Assembly (NCBI GenBank): GCA_963773685.1
Contig: CAVZBY010000011.1
Span: 620,001-684,000, forward strand
Reading direction: 5' to 3'
Origin: JALHVH01 sp963773685
GTDB lineage: Bacteria; Acidobacteriota; Aminicenantia; Aminicenantales; Saccharicenantaceae
DNA: 64,000 bases
The notes under the pieces were generated by a model. It ran no database searches, had not been told where the DNA came from, and worked only from the letters and a program-made list of their open reading frames with translations. This document shows, in pieces, positions 1 to 9,138 of this stretch. Within the stretch, counting starts at the first letter, position 1. Each line of letters begins with the position of its first letter. Both the position numbers and the translations under genes were made by a program.

Positions 1-50
1 AGGATGAAGGCGATAAGCGGTCCGACCCTCTTTTTCAAGAACATGTCCAT
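1..50 (-). CDS. 5' end of an unidentified gene running off the left edge
   Basis: An ATG on the minus strand at 50 is preceded by a good Shine-Dalgarno sequence (AGGAGG, 8 bases upstream). It opens a frame beginning MDMFLKKRVGPLIAF that stays open to the window edge. The Lys/Arg pair followed by hydrophobic residues resembles the start of a membrane segment or signal peptide. Only about 16 codons are visible, so no function can be given. Confidence 0.5.
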   Translation of the reverse strand, partial: MDMFLKKRVGPLIAFI

Positions 51-379
51 CGTTGCCTCCTTCGCTTCTCGCCGCACGGCGTTCCTCCGTTATCGGATGA
101 TACGGCGGATCTGGGAGAAGCCATATCTGTCAATGCGGTTTTCATGCCAAGATGTTGTTGCGCTCTCGACACGCCAGAAAGGACCCCGGGGACGAAAAAT
201 GCCCGCCGAAAGCCAATCCCCCTCCGGAAGAAGATCGGATTTCCGTTGACGGGGTTTTCAGAGGCTCCCGTCCGACGGGATCGGCTGTCGCCTCGGCCCG
301 GAATTTATCCCATAAAGCAGCACTCTTCCTATTAAATGGGATAGTGCCGCTTGGCGAGAACCTCGATCGAGTTTCGAGC
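51..379. other. Intergenic stretch with no gene seen
   Basis: About 330 bases lie between the ribosome binding site of the gene leaving the left edge and the stop codon of the DUF998 gene. Short open frames are present on both strands, but none has a ribosome binding site or recognisable protein. The promoter of the left-edge gene probably lies here; no convincing -35/-10 pair was found. Confidence 0.4.
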
Positions 380-1000
380 TTATCGGCCCGCGGCCCGACG
401 GGCGATGACGGCGCTTGCGGCCATCCAAGCGAAGATGATGATGAGCGCGAGCCGCTGGACCAGGCCGCGGAAAGACGGCGGAACACCGGGATAGAAGAGG
501 CCGGCCGCGGCGATCAGAAGGAGCGCGACGGCCGAAAACACGACGGCGGGCACCCTGGCCGGGCGGCTGCCGGCAGCCGAGGGAACGAGGGCGGCTATGG
601 CCGCCAGGATCCCATAAATGGCCACCCGGGCGAAAAGATTGTGGACCGCGCCTTCCCAGCCCATTTCCGAACCGCCCCGGACCGGGTGGTCCCTCGCCAG
701 TCCGGTGATCGCGGTGGAGACGCCGAACACGGCCAGCCCAGCCAGCACGCCCCAGCGGAAGATGCCGCGCCGCTGCGCCCGGAATAGCCCGACCCCGAAC
801 ACGATGGAGAGAAGGCCGCACAGGACAAGGCCGGTCCGGAGAATCCAGGGGTGGGGCTGACCGCGCACAGCCAGCCGGCTGATCGTGTCGGAGGACTGGT
901 CGATCCCGGGCGTCATGGCCGAGGCCCAAACGACGGCGATGACGAGGACCGCTCCCGCCGCCGGGCCGCAGCTCAGGAGAAACCGCTCGCGGCGGTTCAC
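380..1000 (-). CDS. DUF998 family integral membrane protein
   Basis: A 206-residue protein made almost entirely of hydrophobic segments (about six, near residues 10-30, 50-72, 82-102, 122-142, 150-170 and 180-198). The conserved region with GIDQSSDTISRLAVRG near residue 32 fits the DUF998 family of small inner-membrane proteins of unknown function. The start is a GTG with a GAAGGAG ribosome binding site seven bases upstream; the next upstream ATG in another frame lacks homology. It is a single-gene unit with a plausible promoter at 1024-1053. Family assignment is from overall pattern recognition; the biochemical role is unknown. Confidence 0.75.
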   Translation of the reverse strand: MNRRERFLLSCGPAAGAVLVIAVVWASAMTPGIDQSSDTISRLAVRGQPHPWILRTGLVLCGLLSIVFGVGLFRAQRRGIFRWGVLAGLAVFGVSTAITGLARDHPVRGGSEMGWEGAVHNLFARVAIYGILAAIAALVPSAAGSRPARVPAVVFSAVALLLIAAAGLFYPGVPPSFRGLVQRLALIIIFAWMAASAVIARRAAGR

Positions 1001-1023
1001 GCCGCTCCTTCATTCATATTGTT

Positions 1024-1053
1024 ATTGAATCACAAAACGGCAGGGCCTGACAA
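1024..1053 (-). promoter_or_regulatory. Putative sigma-70 promoter of the DUF998 gene
   Basis: TTGTCA and TTCAAT (4 of 6 matches) are separated by 18 bases and lie 24 bases upstream of the GTG start. Confidence 0.4.
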
Positions 1054-1328
1054 ATATCCCATTCAATATCGCGCGGGTCCAGCTGATGGCGGTCGGCTCG
1101 CCGGTCGGGCTCGTTGGGTTCCTCAAGCGGCGCTGATCGACCTGCCCCCCTCAATCGGTCCAAGCATGATAGATCATCGTCGGGCACCGCGGCATGAAGA
1201 CTCCCGAAACCCGCGACGCGGCTATTAAAGGCTAGATCTGTTACACGGTTGTGACACGGTGGATAAATCGGGCCCGGCGGGGATCACCGAAAAGTCTGTA
1301 ACCTTAGGGGTTTCAGTGATTTAGAGCG
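1054..1328. other. Intergenic stretch, no gene seen
   Basis: No supported coding frame lies between the DUF998 promoter and the tRNA gene. It holds the downstream flank of the minus-strand tRNA gene; no clear terminator hairpin was recognised. Confidence 0.35.
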
Positions 1329-1405
1329 TGGCGTGCCTGAGAGGATTCGAACCTCCGACCTTTGGATCCGGAGTCCAACGCTCTATCCAGCTGAGCTACA
1401 GGCAC
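1329..1405 (-). tRNA. tRNA-Arg (anticodon CCG)
   Basis: Read on the minus strand, the gene folds into a full cloverleaf. The acceptor stem GTGCCTG pairs with CAGGCAC. The D arm is GCTC...GAGC, and the anticodon arm TTGGA-CTCCGGA-TCCAA puts CCG at positions 34-36. The T arm carries TTCGAAT. The discriminator is G and CCA is encoded. CCG reads the arginine codon CGG, which is common in this GC-rich DNA. Confidence 0.95.
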
Positions 1406-1416
1406 GCAGGGTTGCC

Positions 1417-1445
1417 ATTCTACAACATCCCGGGACCGAAGTAAA
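1417..1445 (-). promoter_or_regulatory. Promoter of tRNA-Arg
   Basis: TTTACT and TAGAAT are spaced by 17 bases, with the -10 box ending 11 bases before the mature tRNA 5' end, a normal distance for a tRNA promoter. Confidence 0.55.
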
Positions 1446-1557
1446 CCGGAGAGGACGGGGCCTTCCAGCGGGCGTAACGGGCGTTTATGGAAGAAATCCG
1501 GGAGGCTATCGTCTATAATAGTCGAGCGTTGGATTTAAGCCTCAAGGAGCCTCATCC

Positions 1558-3358
1558 ATGAAAAGAGCTCTCGCGTCCCTCCTCATCATCGCCCTCTCGG
1601 CCCTGGCCCTCTCGGCCCAGCCGGCGCCCGTGCCGAAGCCCGAGGACGTCCTGAAGAACCTTGTCCAGGTCGAAAAGGTCGAGCCCGTTCCCGACAGGAT
1701 GAAGCCGGGCTTCGATTCGATTACGGCCCGGGATTCCCTGGCCATGCTCGCCTATATCTCGTCCGACCTGATGGAGGGCCGGGAGACGGCGACGCGCGGC
1801 TATCAGCTGGCCGCCGAATACGCCGCGTCCCTGTTCAAGATGTGGAAGGTCCAGGCCGCGGGCGACCTCCCGGTCGTCTCCCGGTCGATGTCGGCGATGT
1901 TCGGCGGAACCCCCGCCGCCCCTCCCGTCAAGGGCTACCTCCAGGAGATCGTCCTGAAGGAGCTCAAGAACATCCGCGGAAAGCTCACCCTCGACCTGCG
2001 CAAGGACGGCGTCGCCAAGACGCGCGCCTTCGAGTCGGGGATCGAATACCAGAGCATGAGCTCGACCCCCGAATCCGTCTCGGCCCCCGTGGTCTTCGCC
2101 GGGTACGGCATCGTGGAAAAGGCGGCCGGATGGGACGAGCTCAAGAACCTCGACGTCAAGGGGAAGATCGTCCTCATCCTTTCGGAAGCCCCGGGCAAGA
2201 AGGATCCCAAGTCGCCCTTCCAGGCCAAGGAGCTCAAGGAGAAGTACTTCCCGCCCGAGGGCGTCATGGCCATGCGCATGGGCGGCTTCAACAAGGCCCG
2301 GGAGATCGCGAAGCTCGGCGCCGCCGCCGTCCTCCAGGTCCAGGCCTCGGGCAAGGACACAGATCTCTACAAGGCCATGGAGAATCCCAGGCCCATCGAC
2401 GACGCCCGGCCCGTCATCAACGAACCCAGGCGGCGTCTGCTCATCCCCGGCGCCGGAGCCGGGATGCCCTGGGAGAGCTCCCCGGTCATCACCATCACCC
2501 GGGAGATGGCCGACGCCATCCTCGAGAATTCGGGGACGAAGATCGACGACCTGCAGAAGAAGATCGAGGCGACCTATAAGCCCGCCTCGATGATCCTCCC
2601 CGGCACGACCGTGACCCTCGCCACGACGGCCGATGTCTCGCCTCGTCCGCTGCCGGAACGTCGTCGGATACGTCGAGGGCTCGGACCCCGTCCTGAAGAA
2701 CGAGGTCATCGTCGTCGGGGCCCACTACGACCACCTGGGCAAGCGCGGCGATTACGTGTTCAACGGCGCCGACGACAACGGCTCCGGCTCGGTCGGGGTC
2801 ATGAACGTGGCCCGGGCGTTCGTGTTGAATCCCGTCAAGCCCAAGCGGACCGTGGTCTTCTGCCTCTGGACGGGCGAGGAGGAAGGCCTCCTCGGCTCAC
2901 GGTATTACGTCCGGAACCCGGCCTTCCCCATCGACAAGACCATGGCCTACCTCAACCTGGACATGATCAGCCGGCCCTACGACGAGAAGTCCATCGTCCG
3001 CATGAGCCGGATGTTCAATTTCCCGGCGGGCGCCGAGCTGATGAAAAAGATCAAGCCGGCCGATTTCCTGCCGGTTTCCCTGGTGGCGGGGTCCGGCCTC
3101 GCTGAGGCCTTCCGGGAAGCCGACCGCTACATCGGCCTCAGCCTGTTCCTGCGCGAATCGGCTCCCGGTGAGCGCGCCGGCGGAGGTTCCGACCACGCCG
3201 CGTTCTCCGCCGTCAAGGTCCCCTGGTCCTTCTGCATCGCCTCCATGACCGAGGATTACCACCAGACGAGCGACAGCGTGGAGAAGGTCAGCGGCGATCT
3301 GATCGAGAGGGTCTCGCGGCTTATCTATGTAACGGCCTACACCCTCGCCGACAAGTAG
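1558..3358 (+). CDS. Secreted M28 family zinc aminopeptidase with PA domain (frameshifted)
   Basis: About 600 residues in two frames joined near 2640. The first frame has a signal peptide (MKRALASLLIIALSALALSA) and a protease-associated domain around residues 110-330. The second frame carries the M28 catalytic domain. Its zinc ligands are all visible: His in VGAHYDHLG, Asp in GADDNGSGS, the Glu pair in TGEEEGLLG, Asp in NLDMI and the final His in DYHQTSD. The enzyme should remove N-terminal residues from peptides outside the cytoplasm. The start has an AAGGAG site and a TATAAT box at 1514-1519 without a good -35. Because every ligand is kept on both sides of the break, the frame change is probably a one-base sequencing insertion, not decay. 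Confidence 0.88.
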
Positions 3359-3475
3359 GGGACGCAATACTCTGTCCCTATTCCCGCCTGGGAACGGACA
3401 GAAATAGGGACAGAACTTCCTGCGCTGAGTTTCAGTCGGTCCCAGGGGAAAACCGGAGCAGAGCATTGCGTCCCT
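3359..3475. repeat. MITE-like element with nested inverted repeats
   Basis: The element starts right after the peptidase stop codon. Its outer ends GGGACGCAATACTCTG and CAGAGCATTGCGTCCC are inverted copies with one mismatch. Inside, TCTGTCCCTATT (3371-3382) is repeated inverted at 3403-3414. The nested arrangement over ~117 bases resembles a small non-autonomous mobile element or a fold-back transcriptional terminator. Only one copy is in the window. Confidence 0.55.
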
Positions 3476-3505
3476 AATCGGTACAGGAAGGGGCGGGCCG
3501 GAGCT

Positions 3506-3562
3506 GTAGCCGCGGGCTTTAGCCCGCGTTCAATAAAGACGCAGGCTGAAGCCTGCGGCTAC
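3506..3562. repeat. REP-like doublet of two palindromes
   Basis: Two perfect palindromes, CGCGGGCT-TT-AGCCCGCG and CGCAGGCT-GA-AGCCTGCG, stand 13 bases apart. They are flanked by GTAGC and GCTAC, so the whole unit is itself an imperfect inverted repeat (20 of 23 positions). This is the layout of REP doublets mobilised by RAYT transposases. It sits between the convergent M28 peptidase and glnS genes and could also end transcription from both sides. Confidence 0.65.
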
Positions 3563-3599
3563 ATCAAGAAGCATCCCGAAGCTGGCCGCAAGCGCGGAC

Positions 3600-5303
3600 C
3601 TATTCTCCGGTTCTTCCGGTCCGGGTGAGCTTCACCCATTCGTCGCGGAGGGTGACCGTCCGGTTGAAGACCGGAGCTCCCGGCTTCGAATCCCGGAAAT
3701 CCGCCGTGAAGTAGCCCAGCCGCTCGAACTGCCACCGGCTCCCGGGCTCCGCGGCCCCGAGCGCGGGCTCGACCCGGCACCCCTTGAGAACCTCGAGCGA
3801 CTTCGGATTCAGGTTCGTTTTGTAGTCGACACCCTCGGGGACGTCGCCGGGATCGCGGACCGTGAACAATGTTTCGTATAACCGGACCTCGGCCTCGGCG
3901 GCGTGGGCCGCGGAGACCCAATGGAGGGTCGCCTTGACCTTGCGGCCGTCCGTGGCGTCCCCGCCGCGGGTCGCCGGGTCGTAGGTACAGCGAAGCTCGG
4001 TGATCTCCCCGGTCGCCGGGTCCTTGACGACCTCTTCGCACCTGATGAAATAGGCATACCTCAGCCGGACCTCCCGCCCGGGCGCCAGCCGGAAGAACTT
4101 CTTGGGCGGGTCCTCCATGAAGTCCTCCCGCTCGATGTAGATCTCGCGGGAGAACGGGACTTTCCGGGTCCCGCCGGCCGGGTCCTCGGGATTGTTCACG
4201 GCCTCGAATTCCTCGAGTCCTGCCCTCCGGGTAGTTCGTCAGGACGACCTTGAGCGGACGGATGACGGCCATGGCCCGCGGCGTCGTCCGGTTCAGCTCC
4301 TCGCGCAGGCAATTCTCCAGGACGCCGGCGTCGACGATGCTGTTGGCCTTGGCGACGCCGATGAGGTCGCAGAACGCCCGGATAGACGCGGGGGTGAAGC
4401 CGCGCCTCCGGAAGCCGGAGATCGTCGGCATGCGCGGGTCGTCCCAGCCGGAGACGAGGCCCTGCTCGACGAGCTCGAGGAGCTTCCTTTTGCTCAGGAC
4501 GGTGTGGCTGATATTGAGCCGGGCGAATTCGATCTGCTGGGGATGGTGGATGCCAATTGGTCCAGGAACCAGTCGTAGAGCGGCCTGTGGACCTCGAATT
4601 CCAGGGTGCAGATGGAATGGGTGATGCCCTCCAGGGAATCGCACTGGCCGTGGGCCCAGTCGTAGGTCGGATAGATGCACCAGGCATCGCCCGTCCGGTA
4701 ATGGGTCGCCCTCCGGATACGGTACATGAGGGGGTCGCGGAGAAGCAGGTTCGGGTCGGCCATGTCGATCTTGGCGCGCAGGGTCCGGGAGCCGTCCGGG
4801 AACTCGCCCCGGCGCATGCGCTCGAAGAGGTCCAGGTTCTCCTCGACCGTCCGGTTCCGCCAGGGGCTCTCCTTCCCGGGCCGGTTGATGGTCCCCCGGT
4901 ATTCCCGGAGCTTTTCCACGTCGAGGTCGCAGACGTAGGCCTTCCCCTTCCTGATAAGGTCGACGGCGAGGGCGTACAGCTCCTCCAAGTAGCCCGAAGC
5001 GTAGAACTCCCGGTCCTGCCAGTCGAATCCGAGCCAGCGGACGTCCTCCTTGATGCTATCGACGTATTCGGTCTCCTCCGTCTCGGGATTCGTGTCGTCG
5101 AAGCGGAGGTTGCAGAGGCCGCCGTATTCGGCCGCCAGGCCGAAGTTGAGGCAGATGGACTTGGCGTGGCCGATATGGAGATAGCCGTTGGGCTCGGGGG
5201 GGAACCGGGTGTGGACCTTGCGGTCGCCGAACCGGCCCGTCCTCAGGTGCTCGTCGATGATCTCCTTGACGAAGTTGGTCCTGGGCTTGGGGGTCTCATC
5301 CAT
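3600..5303 (-). CDS. glnS: Glutamine--tRNA ligase (two frameshifts)
   Basis: About 568 residues in three frames joined near 4552 and 4220. The N-terminal class I catalytic domain begins RTNFVKEIIDEHL and has the HIGH signature as GYLHIGHAKS (near residue 40). The KMSKS equivalent is VLSKRKL. The C-terminal third is the beta-barrel anticodon-binding domain of GlnRS, ending RDEWVKLTRTGR. The sequence FPPEPNGYLHIGHAKSICLNFG is typical of GlnRS rather than GluRS. The start has a GAGGAG site inside the end of gltX and overlaps it by 8 bases, so the two are co-transcribed. Direct charging of tRNA-Gln is implied. All domains are present across the breaks, so sequencing indels are likelier than inactivation. 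Confidence 0.9.
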
Positions 5304-6585
5304 GGACAGCTCTCCTCATGCGGGCGATCACGGTCTCCTTCCCGAGGACCTCCATCATCTCGAAGAGGCCCGCGCCCTTCGTTTTCCCGGAAACGGCCGC
5401 GCGCGCCGGATGGATGAAGGCCGCGGGCTTCACGCCCCGTTCCGCGGCGAGCTCACGGCACGCGCTCTCGACGGTGTCATGACGGAAGTCGGCCAGGGCC
5501 TCGAGGCGGTCGGCGAAGAGCCCGACGCTCTCCCGGCTCCCGGGTTTCGCCAGGACGGTCCGGGCCTCCTCCTCGACCGCGAAATCCTCGCGGAAGAAGA
5601 GGTCGGTCATCGCCGGAAGCTCGCCCAACGTCTTGACGCGGACCCGATAGAGCCCGAGGACCCTTTCGATGTAGGCGTCATCCCGGCCCGAGAGGTCGAA
5701 ACCGGCGGCCTCCAGCCGTTCTTTGACGAGGGGAAGGAGGCGTTGGTCGGGAGCGGCCATGATGTATTCGCTGTTGATCCAGCGGAGCTTGTCGAGGTCG
5801 AACTTGGCCTGGACGTCGTTCATCGAGGCGATCTCGAACTCGCGGACGGCCCTGTCCAGGGGCATGATCTCCTTCTCGTCCTTAGGCATCCAGCCGAGGA
5901 GGATGAGGTAATTGGCCAGGGCTTCGGGAAGGAAGCCTTCGTCCCGGTACTCGCGGACGGAGACCCCGCCGTGCCTCTTCGAGAGCTTGGCGCCGTCCCG
6001 GCCCAGGATGAGGGGCATATGGCCGAACTCGGGGACGGGGAGGCCCATGGCCTCGTAGAACAGGATCTGCTTGGGCGTGTTCGAGACGTGGTCGTCGCCC
6101 CGGAGGATATGGGTGATCTCGAGGTAGGCGTCGTCGACGACGCAGGAGAAATTGTAGGCCGGCGAGCCGTCGGACTTGATGAGGACCTGGTCCTTGTACG
6201 CATCGGTCTGGAACGAGATGAGGCCGTGGATCATGTCCCTGAGCTCGATCGTCCGGCCCGGCTCCACCCGGAAAAGGATGGCCTCCCCGTCCCGATACGC
6301 CTTGCCGGCGGCGACGAGGGCCTCGGCCTTTTCCTTGTAGACCTCGAACCGATGGCTCTGGAAGATGGGCTCTTCGTCCCAATCGAGGCCCAGCCAGCGG
6401 AGGTCGTCGAGGATCTCGTCCAGGAACCGCGCGTCGGATCTTTTGAGGTCCGTATCCTCGACGCGGAGCAGGAATTTCCCTCCCGAGTGCCGGGCGAAGA
6501 GCCAGTTGAAGATCGCCGTCCGGGCGCTCCCGATGTGGAGGTATCCCGTCGGGCTCGGAGCGAAACGCACTTTAACTGTGGACAT
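5296..6585 (-). CDS. gltX: Glutamate--tRNA ligase
   Basis: An intact protein of 429 residues. HIGH appears as PSPTGYLHIGSARTA (residues 10-24) and KMSKS as KLSKRHG near residue 207, followed by the alpha-helical cage anticodon domain. It attaches glutamate to tRNA-Glu in the cytoplasm. It is somewhat short compared with the usual ~470-490 residues, the difference lying in the C-terminal helical part. It heads an operon with glnS. The ATG lies only 9 bases after a TATGAT -10 box and there is no Shine-Dalgarno sequence, so the mRNA is probably leaderless or nearly so. Confidence 0.95.
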   Translation of the reverse strand: MSTVKVRFAPSPTGYLHIGSARTAIFNWLFARHSGGKFLLRVEDTDLKRSDARFLDEILDDLRWLGLDWDEEPIFQSHRFEVYKEKAEALVAAGKAYRDGEAILFRVEPGRTIELRDMIHGLISFQTDAYKDQVLIKSDGSPAYNFSCVVDDAYLEITHILRGDDHVSNTPKQILFYEAMGLPVPEFGHMPLILGRDGAKLSKRHGGVSVREYRDEGFLPEALANYLILLGWMPKDEKEIMPLDRAVREFEIASMNDVQAKFDLDKLRWINSEYIMAAPDQRLLPLVKERLEAAGFDLSGRDDAYIERVLGLYRVRVKTLGELPAMTDLFFREDFAVEEEARTVLAKPGSRESVGLFADRLEALADFRHDTVESACRELAAERGVKPAAFIHPARAAVSGKTKGAGLFEMMEVLGKETVIARMRRAVHG

Positions 6586-6594
6586 GGCCTACGT

Positions 6595-6624
6595 ATCATA
6601 CAGCAATCGGGGAGCTTCCGACAA
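6595..6624 (-). promoter_or_regulatory. Promoter of gltX-glnS, likely leaderless
   Basis: TTGTCG and TATGAT are separated by 18 bases. The -10 box ends 9 bases before the gltX ATG, placing the expected transcription start within a few bases of the initiation codon. Confidence 0.5.
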
Positions 6625-6676
6625 CGGGAGGCGGCGGCTTGGCCGCGGCCACCGCCCAAAAGATAAACCACCCCCC

Positions 6677-6706
6677 GGTTCTTGAGAAGACGGCTTCTCA
6701 AGAACC
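6677..6706. terminator. Strong hairpin(s) between gltX promoter and S9 peptidase
   Basis: GGTTCTTGAGAAG and CTTCTCAAGAACC form a perfect 13-bp stem with a 4-base loop. A second small palindrome, TCCCCTC-AAGC-GAGGGGA, follows at 6741-6758. The hairpin lies downstream of the minus-strand S9 peptidase gene and could terminate it, although no long U-tract follows in either direction. Confidence 0.45.
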
Positions 6707-6858
6707 TCCTTCCTTCTGGAGAGCCCCCTCGGCCCCCTCATCCCCTCAAGCGAGGGGAATTTCCCTCTGCGCTTAAGCGTTATCTTTTGCCGGGGGCGGA
6801 GTCAAGAGGTCAGGGGCGTACTTCCGATTATTTCAGACAATAGCCGACCGCCCCCCCG

Positions 6859-8979
6859 TCAATAATTCGGGATGACCTTCATGTTGTGGAACATGAAGCT
6901 CCACTGGTCGGTCAACAGGTCGATGGCCTTGGTGACGTTGCTCGAGCCGTGGCCCGAACGGGTCTCGATCCGGATGAGGGCCGGGCGGGAGCAGGACTGG
7001 GCCGCCTGGAGGGCCGCCGCGAACTTGAACGAGTGGGCCGGGACGACGCGGTCATCGTGATCGGCCGTTGTCACCAGGGTCGCGGGATAGCAGACGCCCG
7101 GCTTGATGTTGTGGAGCGGAGAATAGCCGTAAAGGTTCCGGAAATCCTTCTCGTTGTCGCTCGAGCCGTATTCCACGACCCAGCCCCAGCCCACGGTGAA
7201 CTTATGATACCGGAGCATATCCATGACCCCGACCGCCGGGAAGGCCACCCGGAAAAGGTCGGGCCGCCGGGTCATCGCCGCCCCGACGAGCAGGCCGCCG
7301 TTCGAGCCGCCCTCGATGGCCAGGAGATCCTTCGTCGTGTACTTCTCGTTGATCAGGTATTCGGCCGCCGCGATGAAGTCGTCGAAGACGTTGGTCTTGT
7401 TGAGGAGCATCCCGGCCTTGTGCCAGGCCTCCCCGTATTCCCCGCCGCCCCGGAGCGCGGGCTCGGCAAAGACCCCTCCGTTCTCGAGAAGAGGGAGAAG
7501 GGAAGGATTGAAGCCGGGCCGAACGCTGCTATTGAATCCTCCATAAGCGGTCAGGTACGCCGGGTTCTTGCCGTCCAGCTCGAGCCCCTTCCGGTGGACG
7601 ATGAACATCGGGACCTTCGTCCCGTCCGCGCTCGCATAGAAGACCTGCTTGGTCTCGTAATCGGCGGGATCGAACTTGACCTCCGCCTTCCGGAACACCT
7701 CGGAGGCCCCGGAAGCGACGTCGTACTTGAAGATCGTCGGCGGATTCGTATAGGAGGTGAAGGTGTAGAAGACGGTCGTGTCGTCCTTCCAGCCGCCGAA
7801 GCCGCCGGCCGTGCCGAGACCGGGAAGCTCGATCTCGCGGACGAGCGCGCCGTCGAGTCCGTGCTGCGAGAACCGCGTCAGAACGTCCTTGAGGTGGGCG
7901 CAGAACAACTGCCCTCCGGCCGTGTTCGCCGAGAGCAGGACTTCCGGCCTCTCCGGGATGACGTCGACCCATTTCCCGGGGTCCGGGTCCGCGGGGTCGA
8001 TGCGGACGACGCGATAATTGGGGGCGCCGTGGTTCGTGTGGACCAGGAACTTGTCCCCGACGTTGTCGACTACGGAGCTGTCCGTGTCGAAGCCCTTGAT
8101 GAGGACCTGGAATTCCCCGTCCTTCGCCGCCAGAGGCTTCCAGAAGAGCTCGTTGCCCGAGGTCCCTTCGGAGACCGTCAGGAACGCATAGGCCTGGTCC
8201 TCGCTGACGTCCATGTTCAGGTAGCGCAGGGGATGCTCCCGGTCCTCATAGACCAAAGCGTCCTTTTCCTGGGGATCCCCGAGCCTGTGGAAGAAGACCT
8301 TCTGGAACTCGTTCTTCGCCGTCAGCTCCCGGCCCGGGGCGGGCTCGTCATAGCCGCTGTAAAAGAACCCGTCATTCAACCAGGAGGCCCGGGAGAACTT
8401 GAGCCAGCGGACGACATCGGGGAGCTCCTTCTTCGTCGCGATCTCCATCACCCGGAGCTCGGACCAGTCGGAGCCGGCCTCGCCGCGCGAGACCGCGACG
8501 TACTTGAAGTCGGGCGAGAAGCCCGCGAGGTTGGCCCGGACCGTCCCGTCGGCGGAAAGTGCGTTGGGATCGATGAAGACCTCGGGCGTCCCGTCGAGCC
8601 CCTTCTGGACATAGATAACGGACTGGTTCTGCAGGCCGTCGTTCTTGGAGAAGAAATAATACTCTCCGGCCCGGACCGGGGACGAGAACCTGGGGTAATT
8701 GTAGATGTCCGTCAGCCGGGACCTGATCTTCTCCCGGAATGGGATCTGGGCGAGGTACCCGAAGGTCACCTCGTTCTCGGCCTTGACCCATTCCTTGACC
8801 TCGGCGGCGTTGTCGTCCTCGAGCCAGCGGTAGGGATCGGGGACCTTGACGCCGAAGTAGTCGTCGACCTGATCGACGGTTTTCGTGACCGGATATTTCA
8901 CGCTGCGAGTCTCCTTCGCGCACGAGGCGAGAGCGGTGATCAAGCTCAGAACGGCCAGCGCGGCCAACACTTTTTTCAT
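6859..8979 (-). CDS. Prolyl oligopeptidase family (S9) lipoprotein
   Basis: A 706-residue serine peptidase. A lipoprotein signal (MKKVLAALAVLSLITALASC) is followed by the seven-bladed propeller domain (roughly residues 75-420) and the alpha/beta hydrolase domain. The catalytic triad is visible: Ser in EGGSNGGLLVGA, Asp in TTADHDDRV and His in SGHGSSN. The N-terminal DPYRWLEDD is typical of prolyl endopeptidases. It should cleave short proline-containing peptides while anchored in the periplasm or outer membrane. I chose the ATG at 8979 over an upstream start because a GGGAGG site lies just before it and the lipobox follows. It is divergent from the GH116 gene. Confidence 0.93.
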   Translation of the reverse strand: MKKVLAALAVLSLITALASCAKETRSVKYPVTKTVDQVDDYFGVKVPDPYRWLEDDNAAEVKEWVKAENEVTFGYLAQIPFREKIRSRLTDIYNYPRFSSPVRAGEYYFFSKNDGLQNQSVIYVQKGLDGTPEVFIDPNALSADGTVRANLAGFSPDFKYVAVSRGEAGSDWSELRVMEIATKKELPDVVRWLKFSRASWLNDGFFYSGYDEPAPGRELTAKNEFQKVFFHRLGDPQEKDALVYEDREHPLRYLNMDVSEDQAYAFLTVSEGTSGNELFWKPLAAKDGEFQVLIKGFDTDSSVVDNVGDKFLVHTNHGAPNYRVVRIDPADPDPGKWVDVIPERPEVLLSANTAGGQLFCAHLKDVLTRFSQHGLDGALVREIELPGLGTAGGFGGWKDDTTVFYTFTSYTNPPTIFKYDVASGASEVFRKAEVKFDPADYETKQVFYASADGTKVPMFIVHRKGLELDGKNPAYLTAYGGFNSSVRPGFNPSLLPLLENGGVFAEPALRGGGEYGEAWHKAGMLLNKTNVFDDFIAAAEYLINEKYTTKDLLAIEGGSNGGLLVGAAMTRRPDLFRVAFPAVGVMDMLRYHKFTVGWGWVVEYGSSDNEKDFRNLYGYSPLHNIKPGVCYPATLVTTADHDDRVVPAHSFKFAAALQAAQSCSRPALIRIETRSGHGSSNVTKAIDLLTDQWSFMFHNMKVIPNY

Positions 8980-9011
8980 TCCGACCTCCCGACAAAAATC
9001 CGAATATTCCT

Positions 9012-9041
9012 TTTCTACCACAATCCGGACGACACGGTCAA
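9012..9041 (-). promoter_or_regulatory. Putative promoter of the S9 peptidase
   Basis: TTGACC and TAGAAA are separated by 18 bases and lie 33 bases upstream of the chosen ATG. Confidence 0.4.
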
Positions 9042-9067
9042 ACGAGGCGCGCCCGGGCCCGGAGCGC

Positions 9068-9096
9068 TTGAACTTCCGGGACGACTCCTTTAAAGT
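9068..9096 (+). promoter_or_regulatory. Putative promoter of the GH116-pfkA unit
   Basis: TTGAAC and TAAAGT are separated by 17 bases and lie 43 bases before the GH116 start, back to back with the S9 peptidase promoter. Confidence 0.4.
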
Positions 9097-9138
9097 AAAG
9101 GACGTTCATTCCGGTCATCCCTTCCCGAAGGAGCGATC

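Noticed and set aside
6886..9093. 735-codon open frame on the plus strand
   Set aside because: It is the exact antisense of the S9 peptidase and arises from high-GC codon bias; no motifs or ribosome binding site.
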